NCBI RefSeq assembly: GCF_000633455.1
Contig: NZ_AYMG01000012.1
Span: forward strand, 62,001 to 126,000
Source: Pedobacter jeongneungensis
GTDB taxonomy: Bacteria > Bacteroidota > Bacteroidia > Sphingobacteriales > Sphingobacteriaceae
Length of the DNA stretch: 64,000 nt
Direction: 5' to 3'
Part shown: in pieces, positions 1-9,350 of the stretch
How the letters are laid out: each line of letters begins with the position of its first letter
How positions within the stretch are numbered: the stretch's first letter is position 1
Notes under the pieces: model-generated
Told to the model about the DNA's origin: nothing
What the model saw: only the letters and a program-made list of their open reading frames with translations
The model's database searches: none
Position numbers and translations under genes: made by a program

Positions 1-968
1 GTGTGAGTGCAGGTGAGGTAAGAAGAGCTGTTGAAGTAGGCTTTGACAACAAAAAAATCGTTTTTGCCGGAGTAGGTAAATCTGATAAAGAAATTAATGA
101 GGCTTTAGACCTTGATATTTTCTGCTTTAATGTAGAATCTATTCAGGAGTTAGAAGTTTTAAATGAACTGGCTGGTAAAAAAGGCAAAACCGCTCAGGTG
201 GCTATTCGTATCAATCCTAATGTTGATGCACATACCCACCACAACATTACCACCGGTTTGGATGAGAATAAGTTTGGTATCAACTCATGGGATTTACCAG
301 AGTGCGCCGAAACTTTAAAAGCTTCACCAAACCTGAAATTTATCGGTATTCACTTTCATATTGGTTCTCAAATCACTAATCTGGATGTTTATAAAAACCT
401 TTGCGTACGCGTAAACGAATTTGCAGCCTGGTTTGAAGATAAAGGTTTTAACCTTAAAGTATTAAATGTTGGTGGCGGTTTAGGCATCGATTATTACAAT
501 CCTGACCATCAAATTCCTAATTTTGAATCTTATTTTAAGATTTTTAATGAATTTTTGACTGTTAAACCTGGGCAGGAAGTGCATTTTGAGCTGGGTAGGG
601 CATTGGTTGGTCAATCAGCTTCACTAATTACCCGTGTACTCTACATTAAAAACGGTAAAAAGAAAAACTTTGTGGTTTTAGATGCTGGGATGACCGAATT
701 AATGCGTCCGGCTTTATACCAAGCTTATCATAAAATCGAGAATCTTAGTCAGTCCGGAGTCGGAAGTCCAAAGTCTGAAGTCGTAAAATATGATATCGTT
801 GGACCTATCTGTGAAAGCACCGATTGCTTTGGTAAAGAGGTTGAACAACCAGAATCTTTCAGGGGTGATATTTTCGCTATCCGAAGTGCTGGAGCCTACG
901 GCGAGGTGATGGCTTCAAAATATAACTTAAGGGATGCAATAAGATCTGTTTATAGTTACGAGATATAA
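1..968 (+). CDS. lysA: Diaminopimelate decarboxylase, 5'-truncated by window edge
   Basis: Makes L-lysine from meso-diaminopimelate with PLP, the last step of lysine synthesis, in the cytosol. The frame is open at base 1, so the gene begins outside the window; the missing N-terminus would hold the PLP lysine. Visible alanine-racemase-fold signatures are HFHIGSQ (PLP face), GGGLGIDY (phosphate-binding glycine loop), ELGRALVG and the C-terminal CESTDCFGKE, whose Cys-Glu helps bind substrate in this family. About 321 residues remain of a usual 380-420. An oddity is a 7-bp tandem repeat at 747-785 that adds an in-frame Ser/Gly-rich stretch (SQSGVGSPKSEV) just before the conserved YDIVGPICES block. 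The fold assignment is secure; whether the insert affects activity is unknown. Confidence 0.95.
   Translation, partial: VSAGEVRRAVEVGFDNKKIVFAGVGKSDKEINEALDLDIFCFNVESIQELEVLNELAGKKGKTAQVAIRINPNVDAHTHHNITTGLDENKFGINSWDLPECAETLKASPNLKFIGIHFHIGSQITNLDVYKNLCVRVNEFAAWFEDKGFNLKVLNVGGGLGIDYYNPDHQIPNFESYFKIFNEFLTVKPGQEVHFELGRALVGQSASLITRVLYIKNGKKKNFVVLDAGMTELMRPALYQAYHKIENLSQSGVGSPKSEVVKYDIVGPICESTDCFGKEVEQPESFRGDIFAIRSAGAYGEVMASKYNLRDAIRSVYSYEI
747..785. repeat. 7-bp tandem repeat inside lysA
   Basis: Units of the form AGTCnnn (AGTCCGG, AGTCGGA, AGTCCAA, AGTCTGA, AGTCGTA) follow each other with period 7. The array lies in coding sequence and is read through in frame. It is probably an expansion inserted in a surface loop. 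Confidence 0.75.
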
Positions 969-982
969 TTTTTTAGTTTTTT

Positions 983-1136
983 GTCATCCTGAATGCAATG
1001 AAGGATCTTTAAACGAAAAATGCCTACTATAATAAATAACAGAACCTTTTTTCGTCATTGCGGAATATTTAACTGGTAAATCAAGACCCTGAAATGAATT
1101 CAGGGTGACGGCCAGAGTGATAGCTAGCAATGACGA
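983..1136. repeat. Composite intergenic inverted-repeat element
   Basis: Lies between convergent lysA and the ABC ATPase gene. It starts with GTCATCCTGAATG (983), contains CGTCATTGCGG (1053) and CCCTGAAATGAATTCAGGGTGACG (1087-1110), and ends with GCAATGACG (1127-1135). The ends belong to two repeat types seen elsewhere in this window, so one may have inserted next to or within another. The CCTGAA/TTCAGG hairpin could act as a bidirectional terminator. Confidence 0.7.
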
Positions 1137-1145
1137 TTAATCATT

Positions 1146-1841
1146 TTAAATCGTCTCTAAATACAATTTCTGAAGATCAACTGCCGAAATATCCCTGGCA
1201 TCCAAAGTATGTACAAGCGCTCCTTGTCGCATAATCCCAATCCTTGTACCCACATTTACCGCATTAAAAATATCGTGCGTGGCCATAAAAACACTTCGGC
1301 CATCGTGCGAAAGCTGTTTTACAATTTCACTAAATTCATCTGTAGCTTTCGGGTCGAGGCCACTTGTTGGCTCATCCATTAAAATTACCTTCGCGTTTTT
1401 AGCTACTGCAATAGCAATTCCTACTTTTTGCCGCATGCCTTTGCTGTAACTACCCACTCTTTTATGAAAAGCATCTGTCTGTAAACCTGCCTGCAATAAA
1501 AATCCTTCAAGTTCATTTGTTTTATAGGTGTATCCTGCGATACGGCTAAAAAAGTCGAGGTTTTCTATACTGCTGAGGTGACTATACAGCATCACCACTT
1601 CGGGGATGTAGGCTAAAAACTGCTTCGTTTGTTCATTGTTAGGGCTAACTACCAGGCCATTTACCTTCGCTTCGCCGCTACTGGCAGCTGTAAAGCCAAG
1701 AAAAAGGTTAATGGTAGTGGTTTTGCCGGCGCCGTTTTGCCCCAATAAACAAAATACTTCTCCGGCTTCTACCTTTAAATTCAGGTTATTCAGGGCAACA
1801 TATTCCTGATACTTTTTAGTTAATCCGATTGCTTCTAACAT
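1146..1841 (-). CDS. ABC transporter ATP-binding protein
   Basis: Cytosolic ATPase subunit of an ABC-2-type transporter, 231 aa. Walker A is GQNGAGKTTT (about residues 34-43), the signature is YSKGMRQKVGIA, Walker B is VILMDEPTSGLD, and the switch His is in MATHD. It is the last gene of the leftward operon that starts at 7046, behind the TonB receptor gene. The only matching membrane subunits nearby are the two DUF3526 permeases at 4190-7046, so the three probably form one transporter. Context next to lanthipeptide genes suggests self-protection or export; the substrate is not shown by sequence. Confidence 0.93.
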   Translation of the reverse strand: MLEAIGLTKKYQEYVALNNLNLKVEAGEVFCLLGQNGAGKTTTINLFLGFTAASSGEAKVNGLVVSPNNEQTKQFLAYIPEVVMLYSHLSSIENLDFFSRIAGYTYKTNELEGFLLQAGLQTDAFHKRVGSYSKGMRQKVGIAIAVAKNAKVILMDEPTSGLDPKATDEFSEIVKQLSHDGRSVFMATHDIFNAVNVGTRIGIMRQGALVHTLDARDISAVDLQKLYLETI

Positions 1842-1898
1842 ATATAAATAGAATAAATGTATTATGGTCTGATTATCGCTAAACAGACCGCTTAAAAA

Positions 1899-4154
1899 CT
1901 AAAATTTTACTCCCAGTGAAAGTCTGATGGTAAAAGGCTCACCTTCAATAAAGAAATAATTGTTACCTGTATATGGGAAATCAGTGGTAATATCTCCCGA
2001 AGCCATATAACGTTTATTGGTTAAATTGTCTGCAATTAGCCTAAACATATACTTCGGATTGCTAAAACTCAATCCTGCATCAAATTTTGTATAATTGGGT
2101 AAATAAGTATCTCTTTGGCTAATCGCCGAAAGTTTGATAATGGTGGTTTGGCCGGCGCTGATGGAAATTTTGTTGTAACCTTTTAAAGGGATGCTGTACT
2201 GCAGCCAGGTATTGAAAACCTGTTGAGGTACATCAGGCATTTTTTGCCCCACAATTGATGGATCATCAGCTGTTGGGTTCAGGTTATTATCTTTCGTTAT
2301 CTTGGCATCCACATAAGTATAATTCGTGATTAGTGAAAGGCGATCGGTAATATTCCCGATTACATCCACTTCAAAACCATTGCTTACCACTTCTCCCAGC
2401 TGGAGGTAATAAGCAATTGCGCCTCCGGCAGCTGCATAACTTCTGAAATCTCTTGCTGCAACATTTCTTTTTACCGAATGGAAAGCATTTACAGTAGTTA
2501 ACAAACGGCCATTAAACCAGTTCTTTTTAAGACCAAGTTCAAGGTTGGTGCCTAATTCAGGCTCAACAGGTTTTGATACGGTAACGGTTTTTTGTCCGGC
2601 CTGTGGGCCATCAACAGTTTCGGTTACCACCTGACCAGTTTTAGGCACAAATGACTGATCGAACAGAAAGTAAACGGAAGATGTAGAGTCAGGCATAAAA
2701 CTTAAGGCCGCACGCGGCGAAAAAGCATGCTGTTTATAATAATCAGGTGTACGCGGACCTTTGGTTGTAGTTAAGATATTCCTGTTACGGTAATCCGTAT
2801 AACGCGCACCAACGGTCAGCAAAAATTTATCAAGTGTTATGTTATCATAAACATAAGCAGCAGAGTAGTGAATGTGGTTTTCCTGTCTGATTGATCTTTT
2901 GGTAATGCTTACCGTATTCGCATCCACATAAAAATTAGGATTATTCCTTTCAAATGGGGTGGCATTGGTGCCATAATAAGTAGATAAGGAGTCCTTACCC
3001 GTGGTATAATCACTTCCAATCAGCAAAGTATGTTTTAATATACCTGTTTTGAATTTCCCCGATAAAAACAGATTGGTATTGTAGGTTTCGCCCAACAGAT
3101 TCGAGTTGCTGGCAATACGGTTGGTTTTGCCCTGATCATTAAAACTGATCGAAGTCCGGTTGTTTGCCGATACCATGTACCATTGATTGGCCGGTGCCTT
3201 AACAAAGTTTGATTGTGAAGTAAGCTGCCAGTTTTCATTAAATTTATGCATGGCACTAAATCTGAAAGTATGTGTTTGCGAAACACTCAAAGGTAATCCA
3301 ATACCTGCACTAAAATTTAGGCTGATCGGATCCTGCAATACATCTTTATCCTGGCGCAGTTTATTGATTGATGATCCGTTTTTAACTTCTCCGCGGATGT
3401 AATTGTATTCGGCTATCAAATAAGTGCGTGGACTAAAATTGTATTGTAATACCGGCGCGATTACATATTTGGTGGTTTTCATGTAATTGAGATAAGAATC
3501 CTGGTGCTGGAAAGCTGTGTTAAAGCGGTAAGAAAAACCTTTGCTTTTTAATGCACTCCCAATATCTGCAGTAGCGCGGAAAAGATTATAATTGCCGCCT
3601 GTAAGCTGCACATTCAATAGTTTTTCTTTTGGCGATTTGGTTACAATATTGAGCGTTCCACCTGGTTCGCCTAAAGCACTGATAAACCCTGCCGGACCTT
3701 TAATAAATTCAAGATTTTCGATGATGGATTCATCATCAAGCGTTGCACCTAAAACCAGGCGGTTTGGCATCCCGTTAATTGTAGTGGCGGCATTAAATCC
3801 CCTCACTTTTATCGATGCCGAATTATCAAAGGGTGAGCTGTTGTAGCCAAAATATACACCACTGGCATTTCTGGCCATATCTTTCAACTGCAATCCACCT
3901 TGTTGTTGTATCAGGGCAGAAGAAATGCTGATGATATTCTGTGGCATCTGTAATAACGGAACCTGCATCCTTAAGGTATTGGATAAGATATCCTTTTTTA
4001 GTTTCACCGCTTTTTGACCATCAATCCTAACCTCGTTAAGCTGGCGGACTTTCGCAGTGGAATCCTGTGCAGATCTGTTCCGTTTTTCGTGCTGTGCAAA
4101 AACCTGTTGTAAGGAAATTATTAAAAGTAAGGTGAGGTAAAGTGTTTTCTTCAT
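1899..4154 (-). CDS. TonB-dependent outer membrane receptor
   Basis: A 751-aa outer membrane beta-barrel for TonB-driven uptake. The start used is the ATG at 4154, which gives a clear signal peptide (MKKTLYLTLLLIISLQQVFAQ). The longer frame to 4232 would overlap the upstream permease gene and has no signal peptide at its start. The plug domain lies at about residues 70-180 (PQNIISISSALIQQQGG, then GGTLNIVTKSP), and the C-terminus has the ferric-siderophore receptor look (FRLIADNLTNKRY ... IRLSLGVKF, ending in Phe). It has no carboxypeptidase-like N-terminal domain and no adjacent SusD, so it is FhuA/FepA-like rather than SusC-like. It sits inside an ABC transporter operon beside RiPP genes. 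Confidence 0.92.
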   Translation of the reverse strand: MKKTLYLTLLLIISLQQVFAQHEKRNRSAQDSTAKVRQLNEVRIDGQKAVKLKKDILSNTLRMQVPLLQMPQNIISISSALIQQQGGLQLKDMARNASGVYFGYNSSPFDNSASIKVRGFNAATTINGMPNRLVLGATLDDESIIENLEFIKGPAGFISALGEPGGTLNIVTKSPKEKLLNVQLTGGNYNLFRATADIGSALKSKGFSYRFNTAFQHQDSYLNYMKTTKYVIAPVLQYNFSPRTYLIAEYNYIRGEVKNGSSINKLRQDKDVLQDPISLNFSAGIGLPLSVSQTHTFRFSAMHKFNENWQLTSQSNFVKAPANQWYMVSANNRTSISFNDQGKTNRIASNSNLLGETYNTNLFLSGKFKTGILKHTLLIGSDYTTGKDSLSTYYGTNATPFERNNPNFYVDANTVSITKRSIRQENHIHYSAAYVYDNITLDKFLLTVGARYTDYRNRNILTTTKGPRTPDYYKQHAFSPRAALSFMPDSTSSVYFLFDQSFVPKTGQVVTETVDGPQAGQKTVTVSKPVEPELGTNLELGLKKNWFNGRLLTTVNAFHSVKRNVAARDFRSYAAAGGAIAYYLQLGEVVSNGFEVDVIGNITDRLSLITNYTYVDAKITKDNNLNPTADDPSIVGQKMPDVPQQVFNTWLQYSIPLKGYNKISISAGQTTIIKLSAISQRDTYLPNYTKFDAGLSFSNPKYMFRLIADNLTNKRYMASGDITTDFPYTGNNYFFIEGEPFTIRLSLGVKF

Positions 4155-4189
4155 TTTTGTGTGATTGGTGTTATATATTATTGTTTGAG

Positions 4190-5614
4190 TTAATTCTTGA
4201 TACGGAATTTTGCAGAAAGAAAAATGATGCAAAAACTGATGCCCAACAGATAAATAATGTCCCGGATAATAATTGAGTTTTTGTTTGCTGCTGGTTTAAG
4301 TTTAAATTGAGGTAGATTTCTTAAATCATTTAAGCTTAGTTTTTTATCTGATATGATATAATCATTCATAAAATCAACCCAGATCTTCTGAAAAGCATTT
4401 ACCTGATCCTGATAAGAGAGATAATCTTTTAGGCCGGTTTCTGCAATTCCGTTCAGCATATATTGTGTTTTGGTCGCCGGGTTGATCCAGCTTAAACGTA
4501 CAGCTGCAGTATTTTGCTTTTCTGGATATTGATTATAGTTTTCGATACTACGCGTCATGCGTCGGCCCAAAAGATCATAATAAGCCGCAAAGCGTTTGTT
4601 GCTGTTTTCACTTGTATCTGATGGTACTCTTAAGCGGCGGTACTTAGGATTATTTAAGTAAAAAGTATCGATAAGTAGTTTGCGCGGCAGTGCCCAAACT
4701 GTTTCACTATTTTCTCTTAATGCAACAGCGGCATCTGTTTTTAAAGGAATTGGATGATACAACCTTATAGTGGCATTGCACAATGCCGGCAACAGCAGCA
4801 AGAAAAAACACCATAAACCAAACAGATAGAGAGCATTGTGTACGGAACTTTGATTCAATCTGATGATAAAAAAAACAATGGCAAACCAAAATAAAAGGTA
4901 AGCACTGATGCTGAACAGCCATAATATAGCGGCTATTGGATCAAAAGAAATCAGCAATACCGAACTGATAAAACCGATTACACTGAGCAACCAGGCCATT
5001 ATACCAATCAGCACAAACCTAAAAACCAGTTTATAACTTATAATTCGGCTAAAATATAGACCTTGTAAGGAAAGTAATTTATCCGTCTGCTGTTCTTTTT
5101 CTTTAGACAGGGTGTTATAGGTTAAGGCAATGGCGAGTAAGGGAAGCAGATAAATAATGACATAAGCAAGATCGAAATTGCCAGATGCAAGCACCTCAGG
5201 ATTTGAGATTTCGGCATTTGCACCCTGCATAAAATTGCGCTTGCGTGTAATTACATCATAATATGGTGCTAAATCGCGTTGCCCAATAGATAACATGCTT
5301 ATTGAATGAGGTTTATGGATAGCATTTAAAGGGTTTTTATATTCAATTACAGCAGGGATACCAGCCTGATTAAATAGTGTTTTACCTTCTGCGGTAGTGG
5401 TATCAGCAGAAAAACTGGCCACAGCTTCATTATACTTTTTTTGATATCCGTGCTGAAGGCTATCAATGGCGGCTAACTGTTTCTGGGTAAAGCGATAGCC
5501 AGAATAAATACTATAAAGGCCGGCTGCAAAGAAAAAACCGATTAAGAAAACAATGAATTTTTGTCTGGCGAGCAGTCGTAGTTCAAATAGAAATATAGTT
5601 TTAAACAGATGCAT
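4190..5614 (-). CDS. ABC-2 type permease, DUF3526-like (second of pair)
   Basis: Inner-membrane protein of 474 aa. One N-terminal transmembrane helix (about residues 18-40) is followed by a soluble, presumably periplasmic stretch (about 40-150). Then come a block of five hydrophobic helices (about 150-290), a second soluble stretch (about 290-440) and a last helix near the C-terminus. This is the layout of ABC permeases carrying a DUF3526 domain. Its start overlaps the end of the preceding permease gene by 14 bp, which points to translational coupling. It probably pairs with its paralogue and the ATPase at 1146-1841. Substrate unknown; placement suggests lanthipeptide immunity or export. Confidence 0.85.
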   Translation of the reverse strand: MHLFKTIFLFELRLLARQKFIVFLIGFFFAAGLYSIYSGYRFTQKQLAAIDSLQHGYQKKYNEAVASFSADTTTAEGKTLFNQAGIPAVIEYKNPLNAIHKPHSISMLSIGQRDLAPYYDVITRKRNFMQGANAEISNPEVLASGNFDLAYVIIYLLPLLAIALTYNTLSKEKEQQTDKLLSLQGLYFSRIISYKLVFRFVLIGIMAWLLSVIGFISSVLLISFDPIAAILWLFSISAYLLFWFAIVFFIIRLNQSSVHNALYLFGLWCFFLLLLPALCNATIRLYHPIPLKTDAAVALRENSETVWALPRKLLIDTFYLNNPKYRRLRVPSDTSENSNKRFAAYYDLLGRRMTRSIENYNQYPEKQNTAAVRLSWINPATKTQYMLNGIAETGLKDYLSYQDQVNAFQKIWVDFMNDYIISDKKLSLNDLRNLPQFKLKPAANKNSIIIRDIIYLLGISFCIIFLSAKFRIKN

Positions 5615-7046
5615 AATTAAGGGCTAAAACACGTGAAGCAACAAATTGAAGTAAAAGAACAAGCATTAAAATCCATCCTGTTAAAGAAAGTATGGCTACT
5701 TTTTTTAGCTGCAATACCTCATTAAGCGGAGGTAACTGGTACTTGAAATCTTTAAGCCGACTGAAATATTTAGGGCCAACCGTATATTCACCTTTAACAT
5801 CTTTGCTATGCATGGCCAGTTGCATGTTCAATTGCCTGATGAGGCTATTGCGGTAAACCTGGGCTTGTTTAAAAAAGGTTTCATGATGGTGATAATCTGA
5901 GCCTGCTAAGGCCATCGAAAGACGTTTTGTAGATAGAAAAGGATCAAAAATACCTGACAGACTTAAAAAATGTTGCTGTTTATTAAAAGTATTTTCAATC
6001 TCCCTGAAATAATGATTAAAAGCCATGGTACGGTAATCTTCATTAAACTGAAGCGTTAAGCCTTCAATGTTAAATGGCAATGCAGAAACACTATCCACGT
6101 GATATTTCTTTAGCAAACCGTTTATGTAGCATTCACCGCGAATATTGTAAGCATCTTTTCCATTTAATCCTTTTCTATAGCCTTGCTCAACTAAATCGCT
6201 AAATGCAGCACGCGACATTAATGGATAACTGCGATCGGCCACGCCAGTTATAACCTTCGGAAAAATAATGCTCATAAAAATCCAGAAACATAAGGCACCC
6301 AGCAATGCTTTTCCCGAATGGTTGCTTATAGCCGAAACAATGGTGCCTAATAAGGCAATTAACAAATAGTACAATAAGAAAGTAAGGAGTATCCACAGAA
6401 GCCTGGTTAAAAGCAAAGCCATATCTTCTGAACATAAAACAGCTATTGTCATTAATATAAAAAAAGGAAGTACAATAACTACGATAAGCAGGTAATTGGC
6501 CCAAACCTTTGCCCAGATAATTTTGCGGCTACTTAAGCCCTGGGCCAAAAGCATTTTAAGCGTGCCGCTTTCTTTCTCACCGGTAATGCTGGTAGAAGTG
6601 TTAAACAAAAGAAGTAAAGGGATAAGCAACTGTAAAATAAGTGCGAAAGTGAGGTTTCCAAAACGCATAGCAGTGTCATTGTTTTCAGCTTCGCTGTTGC
6701 TGATTTCGTGTTGAATATGGGCTTCTATGCGGTAGGTATTTCCTGTATAGTCGTTAATACCCGTATCAAAAACATTAAGCAAATTAACAGGCTTGAACAG
6801 GTAAGTTCCAAAGTGGGCTGCATCATGCGGATTGCGTTGTTGGTGTTCCCATTGCTGCCTGAATAAGGCATTGGCTTCCAATCGCTGTGTATGGCCTGAA
6901 TTATAATTTAAGAACGTACAAACTGTAGCAGCTATAAATAACAACCATATCATAACTCCTGAAATCAGAACAGTTTTGTTCCGGTAGCTTAGCAATAATT
7001 CTTTTTTGATCAGCATCTGCCAGGTGGCAAAACTTTCCATTCTCAT
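5601..7046 (-). CDS. ABC-2 type permease, DUF3526-like (first of pair)
   Basis: First gene of the leftward operon, 481 aa, same layout as the next gene: helix at about residues 24-46, a soluble domain, a cluster of helices (from FALILQLLIPLLLLF to about 260), a second soluble domain and a C-terminal helix (ILSLTGWILMLVLLLQFV). The GEKESGTLKMLLAQ segment after the second helix is typical of ABC-2 permeases and contacts the ATPase. ATG codons at 7046 and 7040 are both possible starts. The gene is divergent from the exporter operon, with about 90 bp between the starts that hold the TTGCAAC operator-like site. Confidence 0.85.
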   Translation of the reverse strand: MRMESFATWQMLIKKELLLSYRNKTVLISGVMIWLLFIAATVCTFLNYNSGHTQRLEANALFRQQWEHQQRNPHDAAHFGTYLFKPVNLLNVFDTGINDYTGNTYRIEAHIQHEISNSEAENNDTAMRFGNLTFALILQLLIPLLLLFNTSTSITGEKESGTLKMLLAQGLSSRKIIWAKVWANYLLIVVIVLPFFILMTIAVLCSEDMALLLTRLLWILLTFLLYYLLIALLGTIVSAISNHSGKALLGALCFWIFMSIIFPKVITGVADRSYPLMSRAAFSDLVEQGYRKGLNGKDAYNIRGECYINGLLKKYHVDSVSALPFNIEGLTLQFNEDYRTMAFNHYFREIENTFNKQQHFLSLSGIFDPFLSTKRLSMALAGSDYHHHETFFKQAQVYRNSLIRQLNMQLAMHSKDVKGEYTVGPKYFSRLKDFKYQLPPLNEVLQLKKVAILSLTGWILMLVLLLQFVASRVLALNYASV

Positions 7047-7077
7047 CTAAAATTTTATGTTTTATTTAATGCATCAA

Positions 7078-7116
7078 AGTTGCATTATATTTTACATATT
7101 TGCAACTGTATTGCAT
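7078..7116. promoter_or_regulatory. Divergent promoter with TTGCAAC operator-like site
   Basis: Between the two divergent operons. AGTTGCA (7078-7084) and TGCAACT (7101-7107) form an inverted repeat with a 16-nt spacer. TTGCAAC-TGTA-TTGCAT (7100-7116) matches the two sites upstream of the precursor gene (15074-15090 and 15108-15124). A near-consensus -7 box, CATATTTG, overlaps the site on the plus strand, and CAACTTTG overlaps it on the minus strand. Regulation by a DNA-binding protein is inferred. Confidence 0.55.
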
Positions 7117-7136
7117 TTACTAATTTTCTTTTCTTC

Positions 7137-9338
7137 ATGTTTAAAGATTTTATCCGTAGAAATAAGTATCCGTTTTATAAGCAACCTGATGCGATGGATT
7201 GCGGCCCCGTTTGTTTAAAAATGGTTGCAACCTATCACGGTAAAAATCTTTCCATGCAGTATTTAAGAAAGTTGTGTGGAATAGGAAAGCAGGGAACCAC
7301 TATGCTTGATCTGATTGATGCTGCCAATCAGATGGGTTTTAAAACCCTTGCTGCAGAGCTACCTTTAGCTAAACTGCCTAATGTGCCATTGCCTTGTATA
7401 TTGCATTGGCAGAAAGAACATTATGTTGTGCTTTATGAAGTAAATGATCAATATGTTTATCTGGCTGATCCGGCTTTAAATGGTAAAATTAAACTCGGTA
7501 TAAAAGATTTTTTAGCCGGTTGGGCAATAAGTACGGAAAAGAAAACAGGCAGGGTTTTGTTGCTGCAGCCAGATCAGGCTTTTGTTGATTTAAAAGAAAT
7601 TCCTGAGCATAAAACTTCGCTGTGGTCATTATTACCTTACCTCAAAATGAACCGTAAGGGCTGGCTGCCTATAGTAGTTAGTTTGCTTTTGGCGAGTGGC
7701 TTTTCGCTTGTTATTCCATTGCTTACCCAAATGGTGGTGGATAAAGGTATCAACGCAAAAAATACAAATCTGCTATTGCTAATTTGTCTTGGCCAGTTGA
7801 TGCTTTTTTCGGGAAAGATGCTGATGGATTTTATGCGGGCCAGAATTCTGTTCAGGATTGGAGCTAAAACAAGTATCATCATGTTGAAGGACTTTCTTGC
7901 GAAACTGATGAAACTGCCTTTTTCATTCTTTGATAACCGGCAGGCGGGCGACAATATGCAAAGGGTAAACGATAACCAGCGCATTGAAGAATTTTTGACA
8001 AATTTTCTGATCAACTTTATCTTATCGGCCATTACCTTGTTGGTACTTGGTGGCGTACTATTCTATTACAATTGGAAAATATTTGTGCTTTTTATTATTG
8101 GTGCGGCAATCAGTATCCTTTGGTCTAATTCTTTCCGGCAGAAACGAAAAATCATCGATCAGAAAAAATTTAAAGTACTTTCTGCGAATCAGCAATTGCT
8201 CCTGGAGATTTTTTATGCCATGCAGGAGATTAAACTTACGGGTAGCGAGGAAGATAAAAAAGAACTGTGGGAAAGCCTGCAGGATCAATCGTTCGACCTC
8301 AAACTTGAAGCACTTCAGCTCGATCAGCGCATGCAAGGAGTAGGTTCTTTTATTAATGAGGTTAAAAATGTATTGATTACCTATGCTGCAGCTATGCTGG
8401 TCATCAACGATCAGATTACACTTGGAGGCATGCTGGCGGTTACTTATGTATGTGGTCAGCTAAATGCACCTGTAAATCAACTTGTAGAATTTTCGAGGGT
8501 ATCGCAGAATACCAAATTCAGTTTAATGCGGATGGACGAGGTACAGCAGGAAGAAGAGGAAGATCTGGAGTTGAAAGAGCAGTTAAAAAATGCGGGACCT
8601 GTTGATATCATGCTAAATAAAGTTTCCTTTAAATATGGAAGCAGGCATTCGCCCTATGTTTTAAAAGATATTGATCTGTTAATTCCGGCAGGAAAAGTTA
8701 CCGCAATTGTGGGCATGAGCGGTAGCGGTAAAACAACCCTTATTAAGCTGTTACTGAAATTTTACGCCCTCGCTGATGGAGAAATTGCCCTTGGTGAGCA
8801 AAACATCAGTCAGGTGAATGCCAAATCGTGGCGGAAACATTGTGGTGTAGTAATGCAGGATGGTTATGTTTTTATGGATTCTATCGCCAATAATATTTTC
8901 GCTGGGGCCGAAGTAAAAGATCTTAATCGCCTTTATGAAGCTGCAAAAATGGCCAACATGCACGATTTTTTCTCGTCAATGCCCTTTGGTTACGATACTG
9001 TAGTAGGAAGAGATGGTTACGGCCTTAGCGAAGGGCAAAAGCAGCGTCTTTTAATTGCCAGAATGATTTACCGTAATCCAGATTATGTATTCCTTGATGA
9101 AGCGACAAATGCACTTGATGCCCAGAATGAAAGGTCGATCGTAAATAATTTAAATACTTTTTTTAAAGGCAAAACCGTGTTAATTGTGGCTCATCGACTT
9201 AGTACTGTTAAACATGCCGATCAGATTGTGGTGCTGCATCAGGGTAGAATTCAGGAACAGGGCAGTCACGAAAGTTTACTCCTCAATAAGGGAAGTTATT
9301 ATAACCTGATCAAAAACCAACTCGAACTGGGAAAATAA
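7137..9338 (+). CDS. Peptidase-containing ABC exporter (C39 peptidase, bacteriocin type)
   Basis: Inner-membrane exporter that removes a double-glycine leader and secretes the peptide. I place the start at ATG 7137 (733 aa): the longer frame uses a TTG at 7080 inside the operator region and adds an unlikely N-terminus. The C39 peptidase domain (residues 1-130) has KQPDAMDCGPVCLKM with catalytic Cys22, His95 (HYVVLY) and Asp111 (ADPALNG). The transmembrane domain (about 160-440) is followed by the ATPase: Walker A GMSGSGKTT (about 526-534), signature LSEGQKQRL (about 630), Walker B YVFLDEATNALD. The 63-aa precursor at 14799-14990 has the matching GG site. The lanB gene begins 12 bp downstream. 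Confidence 0.96.
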   Translation: MFKDFIRRNKYPFYKQPDAMDCGPVCLKMVATYHGKNLSMQYLRKLCGIGKQGTTMLDLIDAANQMGFKTLAAELPLAKLPNVPLPCILHWQKEHYVVLYEVNDQYVYLADPALNGKIKLGIKDFLAGWAISTEKKTGRVLLLQPDQAFVDLKEIPEHKTSLWSLLPYLKMNRKGWLPIVVSLLLASGFSLVIPLLTQMVVDKGINAKNTNLLLLICLGQLMLFSGKMLMDFMRARILFRIGAKTSIIMLKDFLAKLMKLPFSFFDNRQAGDNMQRVNDNQRIEEFLTNFLINFILSAITLLVLGGVLFYYNWKIFVLFIIGAAISILWSNSFRQKRKIIDQKKFKVLSANQQLLLEIFYAMQEIKLTGSEEDKKELWESLQDQSFDLKLEALQLDQRMQGVGSFINEVKNVLITYAAAMLVINDQITLGGMLAVTYVCGQLNAPVNQLVEFSRVSQNTKFSLMRMDEVQQEEEEDLELKEQLKNAGPVDIMLNKVSFKYGSRHSPYVLKDIDLLIPAGKVTAIVGMSGSGKTTLIKLLLKFYALADGEIALGEQNISQVNAKSWRKHCGVVMQDGYVFMDSIANNIFAGAEVKDLNRLYEAAKMANMHDFFSSMPFGYDTVVGRDGYGLSEGQKQRLLIARMIYRNPDYVFLDEATNALDAQNERSIVNNLNTFFKGKTVLIVAHRLSTVKHADQIVVLHQGRIQEQGSHESLLLNKGSYYNLIKNQLELGK

Positions 9339-9350
9339 ATACCTATCAAT

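Noticed and set aside
4155..4232. Longer start of the TonB receptor
   Set aside because: It overlaps the permease gene and hides the signal peptide that begins at 4154.
7080..7136. N-terminal extension of the C39 exporter from a TTG start
   Set aside because: It covers the divergent operator and adds a sequence not seen at the start of C39 exporters; ATG 7137 directly precedes the peptidase domain.
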